From contig DAICZS010000006.1 in the NCBI GenBank assembly GCA_027311025.1, positions 1-64,000 of the forward strand: a DNA stretch of 64,000 nucleotides, given 5' to 3'. Both the position numbers and the translations under genes were made by a program. Shown here one piece after another: positions 51,436-63,290 of the stretch (position 1 is its first letter; the number at the start of each line of letters is the position of its first letter). The notes beneath the pieces are model-generated. The model had not been told where the DNA came from. It saw only the letters and a list, made by a program, of their open reading frames with translations, and searched no databases. The stretch comes from Ferrovaceae bacterium. GTDB lineage: Bacteria; Pseudomonadota; Gammaproteobacteria; Burkholderiales; Ferrovaceae.

Positions 51436-52320
51436 ATGGGGCGCTTCACCACCTATGTACTGACCGCTTTGGCCGCGATTTTCTGGGGTGCCAACTTCAA
51501 CCTGGCAAAACCCGTGGTTGCGGAAATGCATCCCTATGTGGCGGGCGCAACCCGCTACCTGATGGCTGCCACGATCATGCTGCTCGTCACCCAATACCGT
51601 AGGGAATGCATTCCGTTACGCCATCTCAAGGTGTATGTCATTCTGGGCCTGATGGGGGTCTTTGGTTTTAACCTGTTTTTCTTCCTGGGCATGCAGAGCA
51701 CGTCGGCTACCAATGGCGCCTTGATCATGGCCATCAATCCCATGCTGACCAGCCTGCTGGCCTATGTTTTCCTGAGGCAGCAACCCAGTTACCGTCAGCT
51801 GCTGGGGTTTCCCATTGGCGTGATCGGCGTGGCAATCGTCGTTCTGGGGGCGGGCGCCCAGGTGCATGTGGCCAGTGGCGATGTACTGATCCTGGCTGCA
51901 AACCTGAGCTGGGCTTTCTACACGGTCTTCGCACGCGAGTTGATGCCCACGGATACCAGCGGCATTGCCAGCACGACGGGCATCATGGTGGTTGGTGCCC
52001 TGGCCCTTACTGCAGTGGCCCTGTTCAGCGGTGAACGCTTCGTCCTGCCCAGTTGGCATGCAGGTAGTGCATTGCTGATGATGACCGTAGGGGGAGGCGT
52101 GCTGGCCTATTTGTTCTGGAATGCCGGCATAGCCCGGCTGGGTGCTTCGCAAGCGGCAATTTTCCTGAATCTGGTACCGGTCTCCTCGCTGGTGATTGCA
52201 GCGTTTGAAGGCATGCCGCCCACCCAGGCCAAGTTGATCGGGGGGGCGGTGGTCATTGGCGCCGTGACGTTTGCCTCCTTACCCGTAGGAGGCGCTGCGG
52301 CAGACCGACAACCCCGGTGA
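51436..52320 (+). CDS. EamA/DMT family transporter
   Basis: A 294-residue inner-membrane protein with about ten membrane segments in two EamA repeats (LAAIFWGANFNLAKPV and ILAANLSWAFYTVFARELM). Members export or import metabolites or amino acids; substrate unknown. The ATG at 51436 gives the typical N-terminus just before the first segment. The track's ATG at 51346 adds 30 atypical residues, though a G-rich stretch precedes it. Confidence 0.88.
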   Translation: MGRFTTYVLTALAAIFWGANFNLAKPVVAEMHPYVAGATRYLMAATIMLLVTQYRRECIPLRHLKVYVILGLMGVFGFNLFFFLGMQSTSATNGALIMAINPMLTSLLAYVFLRQQPSYRQLLGFPIGVIGVAIVVLGAGAQVHVASGDVLILAANLSWAFYTVFARELMPTDTSGIASTTGIMVVGALALTAVALFSGERFVLPSWHAGSALLMMTVGGGVLAYLFWNAGIARLGASQAAIFLNLVPVSSLVIAAFEGMPPTQAKLIGGAVVIGAVTFASLPVGGAAADRQPR

Positions 52321-52379
52321 TGCATTCCTACTGGGGGTGAGGGTCCCCTCATGACCGGTTTCTAGGCTATAGTCCCGGA

Positions 52380-54335
52380 ATGACTGATCTGGCAGACTCC
52401 ACCTCTCAGAATGCCTACGCCACATCCTACGTATCCTTGCGTGAGGTGGGGGTATTCATCAGCATTCCCAACGTGTCATCCCAGGAAACCCTGCGCGAAT
52501 TTGCAGACCGGGTCTTCACCAATGGCTCCTATTTTGTCGGGCTCAATTATGGGGTTTTCATGGAGCTGCTCTATGGCAATGAGCCCATGGCAACCCTGGG
52601 AAAGGGCAAGGACGAGGTCAAAATTGCCGACAGCATTGCCATTTTTGCAGAGGAACGGCAAGGGTTGTACAAGGGGCTCAAGATCGAACGGCGTGGCGAC
52701 CTGGCAGAATACCTTTTTGAGCCCGTCTTTATCGAAACCGAGAGGGACGAGCCTGTATTTGGCCTCCCGGACAAGCAAGGCGTGGTTCCCATCATCAAGT
52801 ACCGTCGGGCCATCGTTCAGGTCCCCGCCAGGATCAACTTCGATGAGTTCGTCGCCGCCCTGTGGCTGAAGGGACTGCGCTTTGGAATTGACGAGAAGGT
52901 CGTTCGGGAAGCCATCAACACCGGAATGACCGGGCGGGTCAACATTGCCGCCCAGCGCTTGCCCACTGACAGCAAGGATGCCGAAATCAAGGAGGAAAGC
53001 GACCGTTTGCATCAGGACAGGTCGCCGCTCGTCCTTCCAAACGGGCGCATCGACATTCGCAGGGCCAAAAACCGGTTTCCACAGGTCAGCAAAGACATGC
53101 TGCTGTTGCGGAAGATTCCCCGTCGCCTGGGTTTGCCGGGATATAGCGTCACAGGCGGGGTGATCGAGCCGCGTCCGCCGAAGGACATCCGCCTTGAATC
53201 CCTGGCCGGTGAAGGAACGAGAATCGAACACACCACCACAGGCGACGTGCTGATGGCCAGCAGGGATGGCTTTTTGAGCGTCGACACCCACAGTGGACTG
53301 CTGCGCGTCTCCACCAAAATCGAAAATCGGGAAGGCGTGAGCATCAAGTCCACGGGAGGGGACATCAGCCTTGATGTGAACGACTTTACCGAATTCGGCG
53401 AAGTTCAGGAAAAGCGGGTGGTTGAAGGCGTCAACCTGACCTTCAATTCTTCCGTGTTTGGTACGGTCATTTCGCGCAACGGCACCATACAGATCAATGG
53501 CAACCTCTCCGGAGGTCGCGCCCAGGCCATCAATGGCCACATCAACATCAAGCAAAAGGCCATCAACGCCAGGATCGAGGCCCTTGATGGGGATATCCAT
53601 CTGCACATTGCCGAGGAATGTTCGATCATTGGCCGCCATGTTACCGTGGCACATGCGGTGAATTGCGAAATTGTCGGTGAGCAGTTGCAGATCGGCCTGG
53701 CTGAAGGATGCGCCCTGGCCGGCAAGGTCATTGAGGTTGAGCGCTCCAACATCCGTAAATTCAACGAAACCGTCATTTCCGTCGTTTTGCCCGACCTCCC
53801 GGCCCTCGATCGGCAACTCACCGAGACGAAAGCGCACGAAGCCCAGCTTCAGCAGGACATGCAGTTAAAACTGCGCAGGCTCATCGAAACCCAATCCAAT
53901 GATGGGTTTGCCAATTATCTGGCCCTGAAGGCAAAGATCGAGGCGGGTACGGTACACCTGTCGACCGAGCAGCAGGAAGGCTGGAGCAAACTGGTGGCCC
54001 GATACGCCCCGCTGCTGCATGGTGTGGAGGAACAGACAAAAAAGCTTCAGGACCTGCAGGCGGAAATACTCGTGCTCGAGGAACAGCGAATGTCCGCTGG
54101 AACGACTGAAAGTTGCCAGGTCAAAACCGTCCTGGGCGACACGGTGGTGCAAAAACTTGTTTCAGGAACAGGGCTTGCCGCGTTTTACAGGCTTTCCGGG
54201 CAACAGCTCGGCGTGGTTCTGCGGCAGGTGAAGGAAGGCTGTAGCCGGATCTTTTCCGGAAGCCATGGCGCCGTGGTCTATGCATCCCAGACGGATGCGG
54301 GTGTTTCGAATGACGCCTTGAGCAACCCGAAGTAA
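52380..54335 (+). CDS. FapA/DUF342 family protein
   Basis: A 651-residue protein with an N-terminal domain (about 1-180), then a DUF342/FapA beta-helix core (about 190-480: PGYSVTGGVIEPRPPKDIRL, DGFLSVDTHSGLLRVS, DISLDVNDFTEFGEV) and a C-terminal helical/coiled-coil part (about 480-600). FapA-like proteins affect polar flagellar or surface structures in Vibrio, but no flagellar genes are near. A TATAGT at 52368-52373 predicts transcription from the A of the ATG itself, and no Shine-Dalgarno sequence is present, so the mRNA may be leaderless. Confidence 0.85.
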   Translation: MTDLADSTSQNAYATSYVSLREVGVFISIPNVSSQETLREFADRVFTNGSYFVGLNYGVFMELLYGNEPMATLGKGKDEVKIADSIAIFAEERQGLYKGLKIERRGDLAEYLFEPVFIETERDEPVFGLPDKQGVVPIIKYRRAIVQVPARINFDEFVAALWLKGLRFGIDEKVVREAINTGMTGRVNIAAQRLPTDSKDAEIKEESDRLHQDRSPLVLPNGRIDIRRAKNRFPQVSKDMLLLRKIPRRLGLPGYSVTGGVIEPRPPKDIRLESLAGEGTRIEHTTTGDVLMASRDGFLSVDTHSGLLRVSTKIENREGVSIKSTGGDISLDVNDFTEFGEVQEKRVVEGVNLTFNSSVFGTVISRNGTIQINGNLSGGRAQAINGHINIKQKAINARIEALDGDIHLHIAEECSIIGRHVTVAHAVNCEIVGEQLQIGLAEGCALAGKVIEVERSNIRKFNETVISVVLPDLPALDRQLTETKAHEAQLQQDMQLKLRRLIETQSNDGFANYLALKAKIEAGTVHLSTEQQEGWSKLVARYAPLLHGVEEQTKKLQDLQAEILVLEEQRMSAGTTESCQVKTVLGDTVVQKLVSGTGLAAFYRLSGQQLGVVLRQVKEGCSRIFSGSHGAVVYASQTDAGVSNDALSNPK

Positions 54336-54361
54336 TGGCGTTGACGCGGTCCCGTTGATAA

Positions 54362-54400
54362 AAGGGGGTCAGGCTTGTGGCCTGCCCCCTTCCTTTTTTT
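54362..54400 (+). terminator. Rho-independent terminator after the FapA/DUF342 gene
   Basis: A stem AAGGGGG(T)CAGGC / GCCTGCCCCCTT with loop TTGTG and one bulged T is followed by CC and seven T residues. It lies between the FapA gene and the convergent mdh. Confidence 0.88.
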
Positions 54401-54417
54401 CTTCCTTCCTCTCTCCC

Positions 54418-55404
54418 TTACTGCCCCAGCAAGTGGGTGACTGCGTGCCGCTCTTCCAGAAGTTCGTCATGGGGGGCCGTGATGCGGGCCCCGCTGAATT
54501 CGCTGATCGACAATCCCTGCACGATACTATATTTCCCGCCCGAGCAGGTGACGGGATAGCCAAACAGCACGCCCTCGGGAATGCCATAGCTGCCATCCGA
54601 AGGAATGCCCATCGTTACCCAGTCGCCTGCAGGGGTACCGTGTACCCAATCGCGGATATGGTTCATGGCGGCATTGGCCGCCGAGGCAGCTGAGGACAAT
54701 CCGCGGGCCTCGATGATGGCGGCGCCGCGCTTCTGCACCGTGGGAATGAACGTGTTTTCAACCCAGGCCTGATCGTTGATGAGGCGGGATACGGCCTGTC
54801 CATCCACTTCGGCATGGTACAGGTCGGGGTATTGGGTGGCAGAGTGGTTGCCCCAGACGATCACCTTTTTCACGCTGGCCACGGGCTTGCCCAGTTTTGT
54901 GCCAATTTGCGACAGGGCACGATTGTGGTCGAGGCGCATCATGGCGCTGAAGTTGGCGGGTTTGAGTTCCGGCGCATTCTTCATGGCAATGAGGCAGTTG
55001 GTGTTGGCGGGGTTGCCCACCACCAGCACCTTGACGTCGCGACTGGCCACTTCAGAAAGTGCGCGTCCCTGCTCGGTGAAGATGGCCCCGTTCATTTCCA
55101 GCAGGTCCTTGCGTTCCATGCCCTTGGTGCGGGGACGGCTGCCTACCAGCAGGGCCACGTCGGCATCCTTGAAGGCCACACGCACGTCGTCGGTAATGAT
55201 GACGCCCTGCAGCAGGGGGAACGCGCAATCGTCCAGTTCCATCACCACGCCGCGAACGACGGGAAGTGATGGGGTGATGTCGAACAATTGCAGGATGACG
55301 GGCTGGTCAGGGCCCAGCATCTCGCCGCTGGCGATACGGGACAGCAGGCTGTAGCCAATCTGGCCACCAGAGCCGGTGACCGCAACACGCATGGGTTTTT
55401 TCAT
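54418..55404 (-). CDS. mdh: Malate dehydrogenase
   Basis: A 328-residue NAD-dependent malate dehydrogenase of the cytosolic-like type with [21 protein letters not shown] for NAD binding, the catalytic loop [15 protein letters not shown], and [16 protein letters not shown] with the active-site histidine. It interconverts malate and oxaloacetate in the TCA cycle. It lies 26 bases after acnA and is the last gene of the prpBCD-acnA-mdh run. Confidence 0.97.
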   Translation of the reverse strand: MKKPMRVAVTGSGGQIGYSLLSRIASGEMLGPDQPVILQLFDITPSLPVVRGVVMELDDCAFPLLQGVIITDDVRVAFKDADVALLVGSRPRTKGMERKDLLEMNGAIFTEQGRALSEVASRDVKVLVVGNPANTNCLIAMKNAPELKPANFSAMMRLDHNRALSQIGTKLGKPVASVKKVIVWGNHSATQYPDLYHAEVDGQAVSRLINDQAWVENTFIPTVQKRGAAIIEARGLSSAASAANAAMNHIRDWVHGTPAGDWVTMGIPSDGSYGIPEGVLFGYPVTCSGGKYSIVQGLSISEFSGARITAPHDELLEERHAVTHLLGQ

Positions 55405-55430
55405 GGGATCAATCTCCTAGGGATAAATAG

Positions 55431-58115
<2,685 letters not shown>

Positions 58116-58135
58116 AAAGCTCTCCCAAAAACCGC

Positions 58136-59578
58136 TTAGATGACGAACAGGTCAACGAATGCGTTGACCGGGGTGTTTTCCAGGCGCGATTGATCCAGCG
58201 CGAGGGCCAGAATGGCCTGTTGTTGCTTTGCCGGAAATCGGCGCGCCAGGTTGGTGCGGAACTTGGCCTCGAGATGCGGAATGCCTTCGGCACGGCGACG
58301 GCGGTGCCCGATGGGGTACTCCACGGCCACCTGCCCGGTTTTGCTGCCGTCCTTGAAAAAAACCTGGATGGCGTTGGCGATGGAGCGCTTGTCCGGGTCG
58401 TGATACTCGCGGCTGTAGCGGGCATCCTCCACGCAGGTCATCTTGTCGCGCAAGGCGTCGATGCGCGGGTCGGTCGCCACGTTGTCTTCATAGTCGGCGG
58501 CGGTCAGGCGGCCAAAAATCATGCCGATGGCGGTCATGTACTGGATGCAGTGGTCGCGGTCGGCAGGGTTGTTGAGCGGACCGCTCTTGTCGATGATGCG
58601 GATGGCCGACTCATGGGTGGTAATGACCACCTTGTCGATGTCATCGAGGCGGTCCTTGACCTGTGGGTGCAACTGCAAGGCGCACTCCACCGCGGTCTGG
58701 GCATGGAACTCGGCGGGGAAGGAAATCTTGAACAGGACATTTTCCATGACATAGCTGCCGTACGGGCGCTGGAACCTGAAAGGCTGCCCCTTGAACAGCA
58801 CGTCATAGAACCCCCAGGTTTTTGCAGTCAGCACGGAGGGGTAACCCATCTCTCCCTTCTGCACCATCAGGGCAAGGCGCACGGCACGGCTGGTGGCATC
58901 GCCCGCAGCCCAGGACTTGCGTGAGCCGGTGTTGGGCGCATGGCGATAGGTGCGCAGGCTCTGCCCGTCCACCCAGGCCAGTGATACGGCATCGACGATT
59001 TCGTCGAAGGTCAGGCCCAGCATCTTGGCCACCACCGCGGTGGAAGCCACCTTGACCAGGACCACATGATCCAGCCCTACCCGGTTGAAGCTGTTTTCCA
59101 GCGCCAGCACACCCTGGATTTCATGGGCCTTGACCATGGCTTCCAGCACGGCACGCATGGTGAGCGGCGCCTTGCCCTCTGCCACACGGTTGCGCGACAG
59201 CCAGTCGGCCACGGCCAGGATGCCGCCCAGGTTGTCGGAGGGGTGGCCCCATTCGGCGGCCAGCCAGGTGTCGTTGAAATCCAGCCAGCGGATCATGCAG
59301 CCGATGTTGAAGGCGGCATGCACGGGGTCCAGCTGAAACTGGGTTCCCGGCACCTTGGCGCCGTTGGGCACCACGGTGCCAGGTACGATGGGCCCCATCA
59401 GCTTGGTGCAGGCCGGATAGGACAGGGCTTCCAGACCGCAGCCCAGGGTGTCGATCAGACAGTTGCGGGCGGTGGTGAGGGCTTCTTGCGAGTCGATGCG
59501 GTATTCATCGACATAGCGGGCAATGTCCACCAGGACCTGGTCGGGCGCGGGGCGGACATTGGAGATGGGTGCGGACAT
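58136..59578 (-). CDS. prpD: 2-methylcitrate dehydratase
   Basis: PrpD dehydrates 2-methylcitrate to 2-methylaconitate in propionate oxidation. The 480 residues match the E. coli enzyme length. Family segments include [36 protein letters not shown] and [18 protein letters not shown]. The ATG at 59578 is preceded by AGGAG; the track start (59728) lies inside prpC. It is 25 bases after prpC. A second, Tat-exported MmgE/PrpD protein at 21891-23369 is a distant paralogue. Confidence 0.95.
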   Translation of the reverse strand: MSAPISNVRPAPDQVLVDIARYVDEYRIDSQEALTTARNCLIDTLGCGLEALSYPACTKLMGPIVPGTVVPNGAKVPGTQFQLDPVHAAFNIGCMIRWLDFNDTWLAAEWGHPSDNLGGILAVADWLSRNRVAEGKAPLTMRAVLEAMVKAHEIQGVLALENSFNRVGLDHVVLVKVASTAVVAKMLGLTFDEIVDAVSLAWVDGQSLRTYRHAPNTGSRKSWAAGDATSRAVRLALMVQKGEMGYPSVLTAKTWGFYDVLFKGQPFRFQRPYGSYVMENVLFKISFPAEFHAQTAVECALQLHPQVKDRLDDIDKVVITTHESAIRIIDKSGPLNNPADRDHCIQYMTAIGMIFGRLTAADYEDNVATDPRIDALRDKMTCVEDARYSREYHDPDKRSIANAIQVFFKDGSKTGQVAVEYPIGHRRRRAEGIPHLEAKFRTNLARRFPAKQQQAILALALDQSRLENTPVNAFVDLFVI

Positions 59579-59603
59579 GAGGGCTCCTGGAAGAGAGGTG
59601 ATT

Positions 59604-60758
59604 TTAGCGCAGGTCGATGGGCACGAAGGTACGGGGTTCCGGACCGGTGTAATTGGCGCTGGGCCGGATGATCTTGTTGTCCTCTCGCTGTTCGACCACA
59701 TGGGCTGACCAGCCACTGGTGCGTGCAATCACGAACAGCGGGGTGAACATCAGGGTGGGCACGCCCATCATGTGATAGCTCGAGGCGCTGTACCAGTCGA
59801 GGTTGGGGAACATTTTCTTTTCGTCCCACATCACGGTTTCGATGCGCTCCGAGATCTCAAACAGCGTCATGTAGCCGGCTTCCGAGCAGAGGCTGCGCGA
59901 AATTTCCTTGATGATCTGGTTGCGCGGATCGCCGATGGTGTACACCGGGTGACCGAAACCAATCACGATTTCCTTGGCGGCCATGCGGCGACGAATGTCG
60001 GCCTCGGCCTCGTCGGCCGAATGGTAGCGGCGGATGATCTCCATCGCCACTTCGTTGGCGCCGCCATGTTTGGGGCCGCGCAGGGCGCCAATGCCTGAGG
60101 TGATGCAGGAATACATGTCTGAAAGCGTGCCGGACGTGACCCGTGCGGCAAAGGTGGAGGCATTGAACTCGTGCTCGGCGTACAGGATCAGGGAAGTGTC
60201 CAGCGCCTTTTCATGGCTCTTCGAGGGCGCCTTGCCGTGCAGCAGGTGCAAAAAGTGGCCCGCGATCGTCTCGTCGTCGGTTTCCACGTCGATGATCCTG
60301 CCGGAATGGGAATAGTGGTACCAGTACAGCAGCATGGAACCGAATGAGGCCATCAGGCGATCGGCAATGTCGCGTGCGCCGCTGATGTTATGGTCGTCCT
60401 TTTCAGGCAACACCGTACCCAGCATGGAGCAGCCGGTGCGCAGCACGTCCATGGGGTGCGCGGCAGCGGGAATCTGTTCCAGAACCGCCTGCACGGGAGC
60501 GGGCAGGCCACGCAGCGACTGTAGTTTTTTGCGGTAATGGCGCAATTCGGCGTTGTTGGGCAGATGGTCGTGGATCAGGAGGTGCGCCACTTCTTCGAAT
60601 GTGGCATGCCGGGCCAGGTCGAGAATGTCATAGCCGCGGTAGTGCAGGTCATTGCCGCTGCGCCCCACGGTGCAGATGCTGGTATTGCCGGCGGCAACCC
60701 CGGACAGGGCCACGGATTTCTTTGGTTTGGCAGTCATGCCGCTGATTTCGCTGCTCAT
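59604..60758 (-). CDS. prpC: 2-methylcitrate synthase
   Basis: PrpC condenses propionyl-CoA and oxaloacetate. The 384-residue protein is of the short citrate synthase type, with [21 protein letters not shown] near the N-terminus, [19 protein letters not shown], and [17 protein letters not shown] with the catalytic residues. Context next to prpB makes methylcitrate synthase the primary call; some activity as citrate synthase is common in the family. It overlaps prpB by ATGA. Confidence 0.94.
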   Translation of the reverse strand: MSSEISGMTAKPKKSVALSGVAAGNTSICTVGRSGNDLHYRGYDILDLARHATFEEVAHLLIHDHLPNNAELRHYRKKLQSLRGLPAPVQAVLEQIPAAAHPMDVLRTGCSMLGTVLPEKDDHNISGARDIADRLMASFGSMLLYWYHYSHSGRIIDVETDDETIAGHFLHLLHGKAPSKSHEKALDTSLILYAEHEFNASTFAARVTSGTLSDMYSCITSGIGALRGPKHGGANEVAMEIIRRYHSADEAEADIRRRMAAKEIVIGFGHPVYTIGDPRNQIIKEISRSLCSEAGYMTLFEISERIETVMWDEKKMFPNLDWYSASSYHMMGVPTLMFTPLFVIARTSGWSAHVVEQREDNKIIRPSANYTGPEPRTFVPIDLR

Positions 60759-61645
60759 GCGTTGTCCTCCCGTGAAAAGAGTTCGTCCAGTTTTTGTTCG
60801 TAAGCGTGGTAGTTCAGAAACTCATACAGTTCCGAACGGGTTTGCATGAGGTCCAGCACACCCTTTTGCGTGCCATCCCGACGGATGGCCTGATACACCT
60901 TGAGCGCGGCGGCGTTCATGGCGCGGTAGGCGCCGCAACAATAGAGCACGATGTCCACGTCGGCAGAGGCCAGTTCCTGCACGCCATACAGTGGTGTGGC
61001 GCCAAACTCCGTGATGTTGGCCAGGATGGGCACCTTGACGGCGGCCCTGAACTGGCGATACATGGCCAGGTCCGTGACGGCTTCGGGGAAGATCATGTCG
61101 GCACCCGCTTCCACGCAGGCCTGGGCCCGTTCGATGGCGGCATTGAGGCCTTCCACGGCGAGGGCGTCAGTGCGCGCCATGATGACGAAGTCGTCATCAC
61201 CCCGCGCATCCACGGCGGCCTTCACGCGGTCCACCATTTCGCCCTGTGAGACGATGGCCTTGCCGGGCCGGTGGCCACAGCGTTTGGTCTGTACCTGGTC
61301 TTCGATGTGCATGCCGGCAGCGCCCGCCTTGGCCAGCGAGCGTACGGTGCGGGCAATGTTGAAGGCGCCGCCCCAGCCGGTGTCGGCATCCACCAGCAAG
61401 GGCAGGGCAGAGGCGTCGGTGATGCGGCGCACGTCGATGAGCACGTCCTCGAGGCTGCTGATGCCCAGATCCGGCATGCCCAGCGAGTTGGCAGCAACAC
61501 CGCCTCCTGATAGATAGATGGCCTTATAGCCCGTGGCTTCGGCCATTCTGGCCGTATAGGCATTGATGGTGCCGATGAGCTGCAGAGGCTTTTCGGCAGC
61601 GACGGCCGCCTTGAGGCGGGACCCTGGTGATGGAAGTGGTGACAT
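60755..61645 (-). CDS. prpB: 2-methylisocitrate lyase
   Basis: PrpB cleaves 2-methylisocitrate to pyruvate and succinate. The 296-residue TIM barrel has [19 protein letters not shown], the metal-binding DADTGWG, and the catalytic-cysteine motif KRCGHRPGK. It is the first gene of the operon, about 50 bases downstream of a good promoter. No prpE (propionyl-CoA synthetase) is seen in the window. Confidence 0.95.
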   Translation of the reverse strand: MSPLPSPGSRLKAAVAAEKPLQLIGTINAYTARMAEATGYKAIYLSGGGVAANSLGMPDLGISSLEDVLIDVRRITDASALPLLVDADTGWGGAFNIARTVRSLAKAGAAGMHIEDQVQTKRCGHRPGKAIVSQGEMVDRVKAAVDARGDDDFVIMARTDALAVEGLNAAIERAQACVEAGADMIFPEAVTDLAMYRQFRAAVKVPILANITEFGATPLYGVQELASADVDIVLYCCGAYRAMNAAALKVYQAIRRDGTQKGVLDLMQTRSELYEFLNYHAYEQKLDELFSREDNA

Positions 61646-61700
61646 GGGTTCTCCTTACCGAAACCGGGATCAACAGAACCTTTTCCCCGGCGACCGAATG

Positions 61701-61729
61701 ATGTTAAGGTGCTGCCTTCATCATGTCAA
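61701..61729 (-). promoter_or_regulatory. Sigma-70-type promoter of the prpB operon
   Basis: On the - strand a perfect TTGACA (61729-61724) is followed after exactly 17 bases by TAACAT (61706-61701). Transcription would start near 61694, leaving a leader of about 50 nt before prpB. The 20-base palindrome at 61736-61755 lies just upstream of the -35. Confidence 0.7.
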
Positions 61730-61735
61730 GTAACA

Positions 61736-61755
61736 TATAACTTATATAAGATATA
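61736..61755. promoter_or_regulatory. Candidate GntR operator between prpB and gntR
   Basis: TATAACTTATATAAGATATA is a 20-base palindrome with one mismatched pair, centred on CTTATATAAG (61741-61750). It sits between the prpB -35 and the gntR start, where a GntR-family regulator encoded next door would be expected to bind. AT-rich -10-like sequences for gntR overlap it, fitting autoregulation. Confidence 0.5.
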
Positions 61756-61811
61756 ACACAGTGGACATTCCTGAAAAGCCCGTGATAGACTCGCATCAAC
61801 ATGGAGATGAC

Positions 61812-62543
61812 ATGAACATCCATTCGTCCCCCAGCTTCAGACCGCTCTACGACCAGATCAAGATCCTGATCACGCAAAGCCTGATTGCGGGAGAATGGCG
61901 CCCGGGAGATGCCATTCCCAGCGAAATCGATCTGGCCGCGCGCTTCAAGGTCAGTCAGGGTACCGTGCGCAAGGCCATTGACGAGCTGGCTGCAGAAAAC
62001 ATCCTGATTCGCCGTCAGGGCAAGGGCACCTTCGTGGCCAGCCACTCCCAGGAGCGCGCCTCCACGCGTTTTCTGCGCATTGCCAGAGACGATGGCGTGG
62101 CCGAATACCCCACCAGCAGGTTACTCTCCGTCACGCGTGAACGAGCTCCCGAGGCTTCTGCCAGTCTGCTTGACCTGCGCACCGGCGCCAGCATTTTTTG
62201 TATCAAACGATTGCTGTCCTTCGAGGGCGTTCCTCGGATTCTGGACGAAATTCATGTGCCCGCCGCTTCCTTCAAGGGCCTGGATGACGCGATGATTCGT
62301 AATTACCCGGGTTCGCTCTACAGTTTCTTCGAATCGCATTTCGGCATTGCCATGATTCGCGCCGAGGAACACATCAAAGCCGTCAAGGCTGGCCCAATTG
62401 AGGCAGAATTGCTGCATGTGCCCCAGGATCAGCCACTGTTGCGCGTGGATCGGGTTGCGTTCACCTATGGTGACCGTCCGGTGGAATGGCGCCGCGGTCT
62501 TTGCCATACCGAACGTTTTTCGTATGTTACCGAGATGAGTTAG
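61812..62543 (+). CDS. GntR/HutC family transcriptional regulator
   Basis: A 243-residue regulator with an N-terminal winged HTH (PGDAIPSEIDLAARFKVSQGTVRKAIDELAAENIL) and a C-terminal UTRA ligand domain (about 90-240), i.e. the HutC subgroup. GGAG five bases upstream supports the ATG at 61812; the track's GTG at 61761 adds 17 residues. Divergent from prpBCD-acnA-mdh and 15 bases before sdhC, it is the likely regulator of both; its effector may be a methylcitrate- or TCA-cycle intermediate, which is inference. Confidence 0.88.
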   Translation: MNIHSSPSFRPLYDQIKILITQSLIAGEWRPGDAIPSEIDLAARFKVSQGTVRKAIDELAAENILIRRQGKGTFVASHSQERASTRFLRIARDDGVAEYPTSRLLSVTRERAPEASASLLDLRTGASIFCIKRLLSFEGVPRILDEIHVPAASFKGLDDAMIRNYPGSLYSFFESHFGIAMIRAEEHIKAVKAGPIEAELLHVPQDQPLLRVDRVAFTYGDRPVEWRRGLCHTERFSYVTEMS

Positions 62544-62558
62544 GAGGGAAAACCCGTC

Positions 62559-62948
62559 ATGGTCCCAATCGTCCCCAAGCCGAGACCCAAAAACCTCGAT
62601 CTGCGCACCATCCGGCTGCCGCTACCCGGGATCGTCTCCATTCTGCATCGGGCCAGCGGCGCGCTCCTGTTCCTGCTCGGCATCCCCCTGATGCTGGCCG
62701 GCCTGCAGGTTTCGCTGCATTCCCGCGAGGGTTTTGCCGAAGTCGGCACAATGTTTGCCCACCCTGCAGTCAAGTTGTTGCTGCTGGCCTTCATCTGGTC
62801 GTTTGCCCATCATTTCTGCGCCGGCATCCGCTTTTTGCTGCTGGACGTTCACAAAGGCGTCAAAATCGAGCCGGCCCGCACCAGCAGCCTGTGGGTCATG
62901 ATCGTCAGCCTGCTGCTCACCCTCGCTGCCGGAGTGGCGCTATGGTGA
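62559..62948 (+). CDS. sdhC: Succinate dehydrogenase cytochrome b556 subunit
   Basis: A 129-residue membrane anchor of complex II with three membrane segments. PGIVSILHRASGALLF contains the quinone-site Ser/Arg pattern, and SFAHHFCAGIRFLLLD supplies the axial heme b histidine. It binds heme and ubiquinone with SdhD. AGGAGG precedes the start. It overlaps sdhD by seven bases. Confidence 0.95.
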   Translation: MVPIVPKPRPKNLDLRTIRLPLPGIVSILHRASGALLFLLGIPLMLAGLQVSLHSREGFAEVGTMFAHPAVKLLLLAFIWSFAHHFCAGIRFLLLDVHKGVKIEPARTSSLWVMIVSLLLTLAAGVALW

Positions 62949-63289
62949 ACCGCATTGTCGTAGGCGCGCATTACGGATTGCGCGACTGGCTGTTGCAGCG
63001 CATCAGCGCCATCGTCATGGCGCTCTACAGCGTGGCGTTCCTGCTGTGCTTTCTCCCCCGGCTTCCCCTGAATTTTGAAGAATGGCATGCCTGGTTTGCC
63101 CACCCCGTGGGAAAGATCGCCACGCTGCTGTTCATGCTGTCGTTGCTGTTGCATGCCTGGGTGGGCGTGCGTGACATCTTCATGGATTACATCAAACCTT
63201 TTGGGCTGCGCTTCAGCCTGCAGGTACTGGTGATCCTGTTGCTGCTGGTTTATGCCTTGTGGGCAGTCGCCCTTCTCTGGAGCATTTGA
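62942..63289 (+). CDS. sdhD: Succinate dehydrogenase membrane anchor subunit
   Basis: A 115-residue anchor with three hydrophobic segments ([30 protein letters not shown] and [18 protein letters not shown]). [18 protein letters not shown] is the conserved SdhD region with the second heme ligand and quinone-site Asp/Tyr. The track ORF starts at 62486 inside gntR; the ATG at 62942, overlapping the sdhC end, is the real start. Confidence 0.94.
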   Translation: MVNRIVVGAHYGLRDWLLQRISAIVMALYSVAFLLCFLPRLPLNFEEWHAWFAHPVGKIATLLFMLSLLLHAWVGVRDIFMDYIKPFGLRFSLQVLVILLLLVYALWAVALLWSI

Positions 63290-63290
63290 A

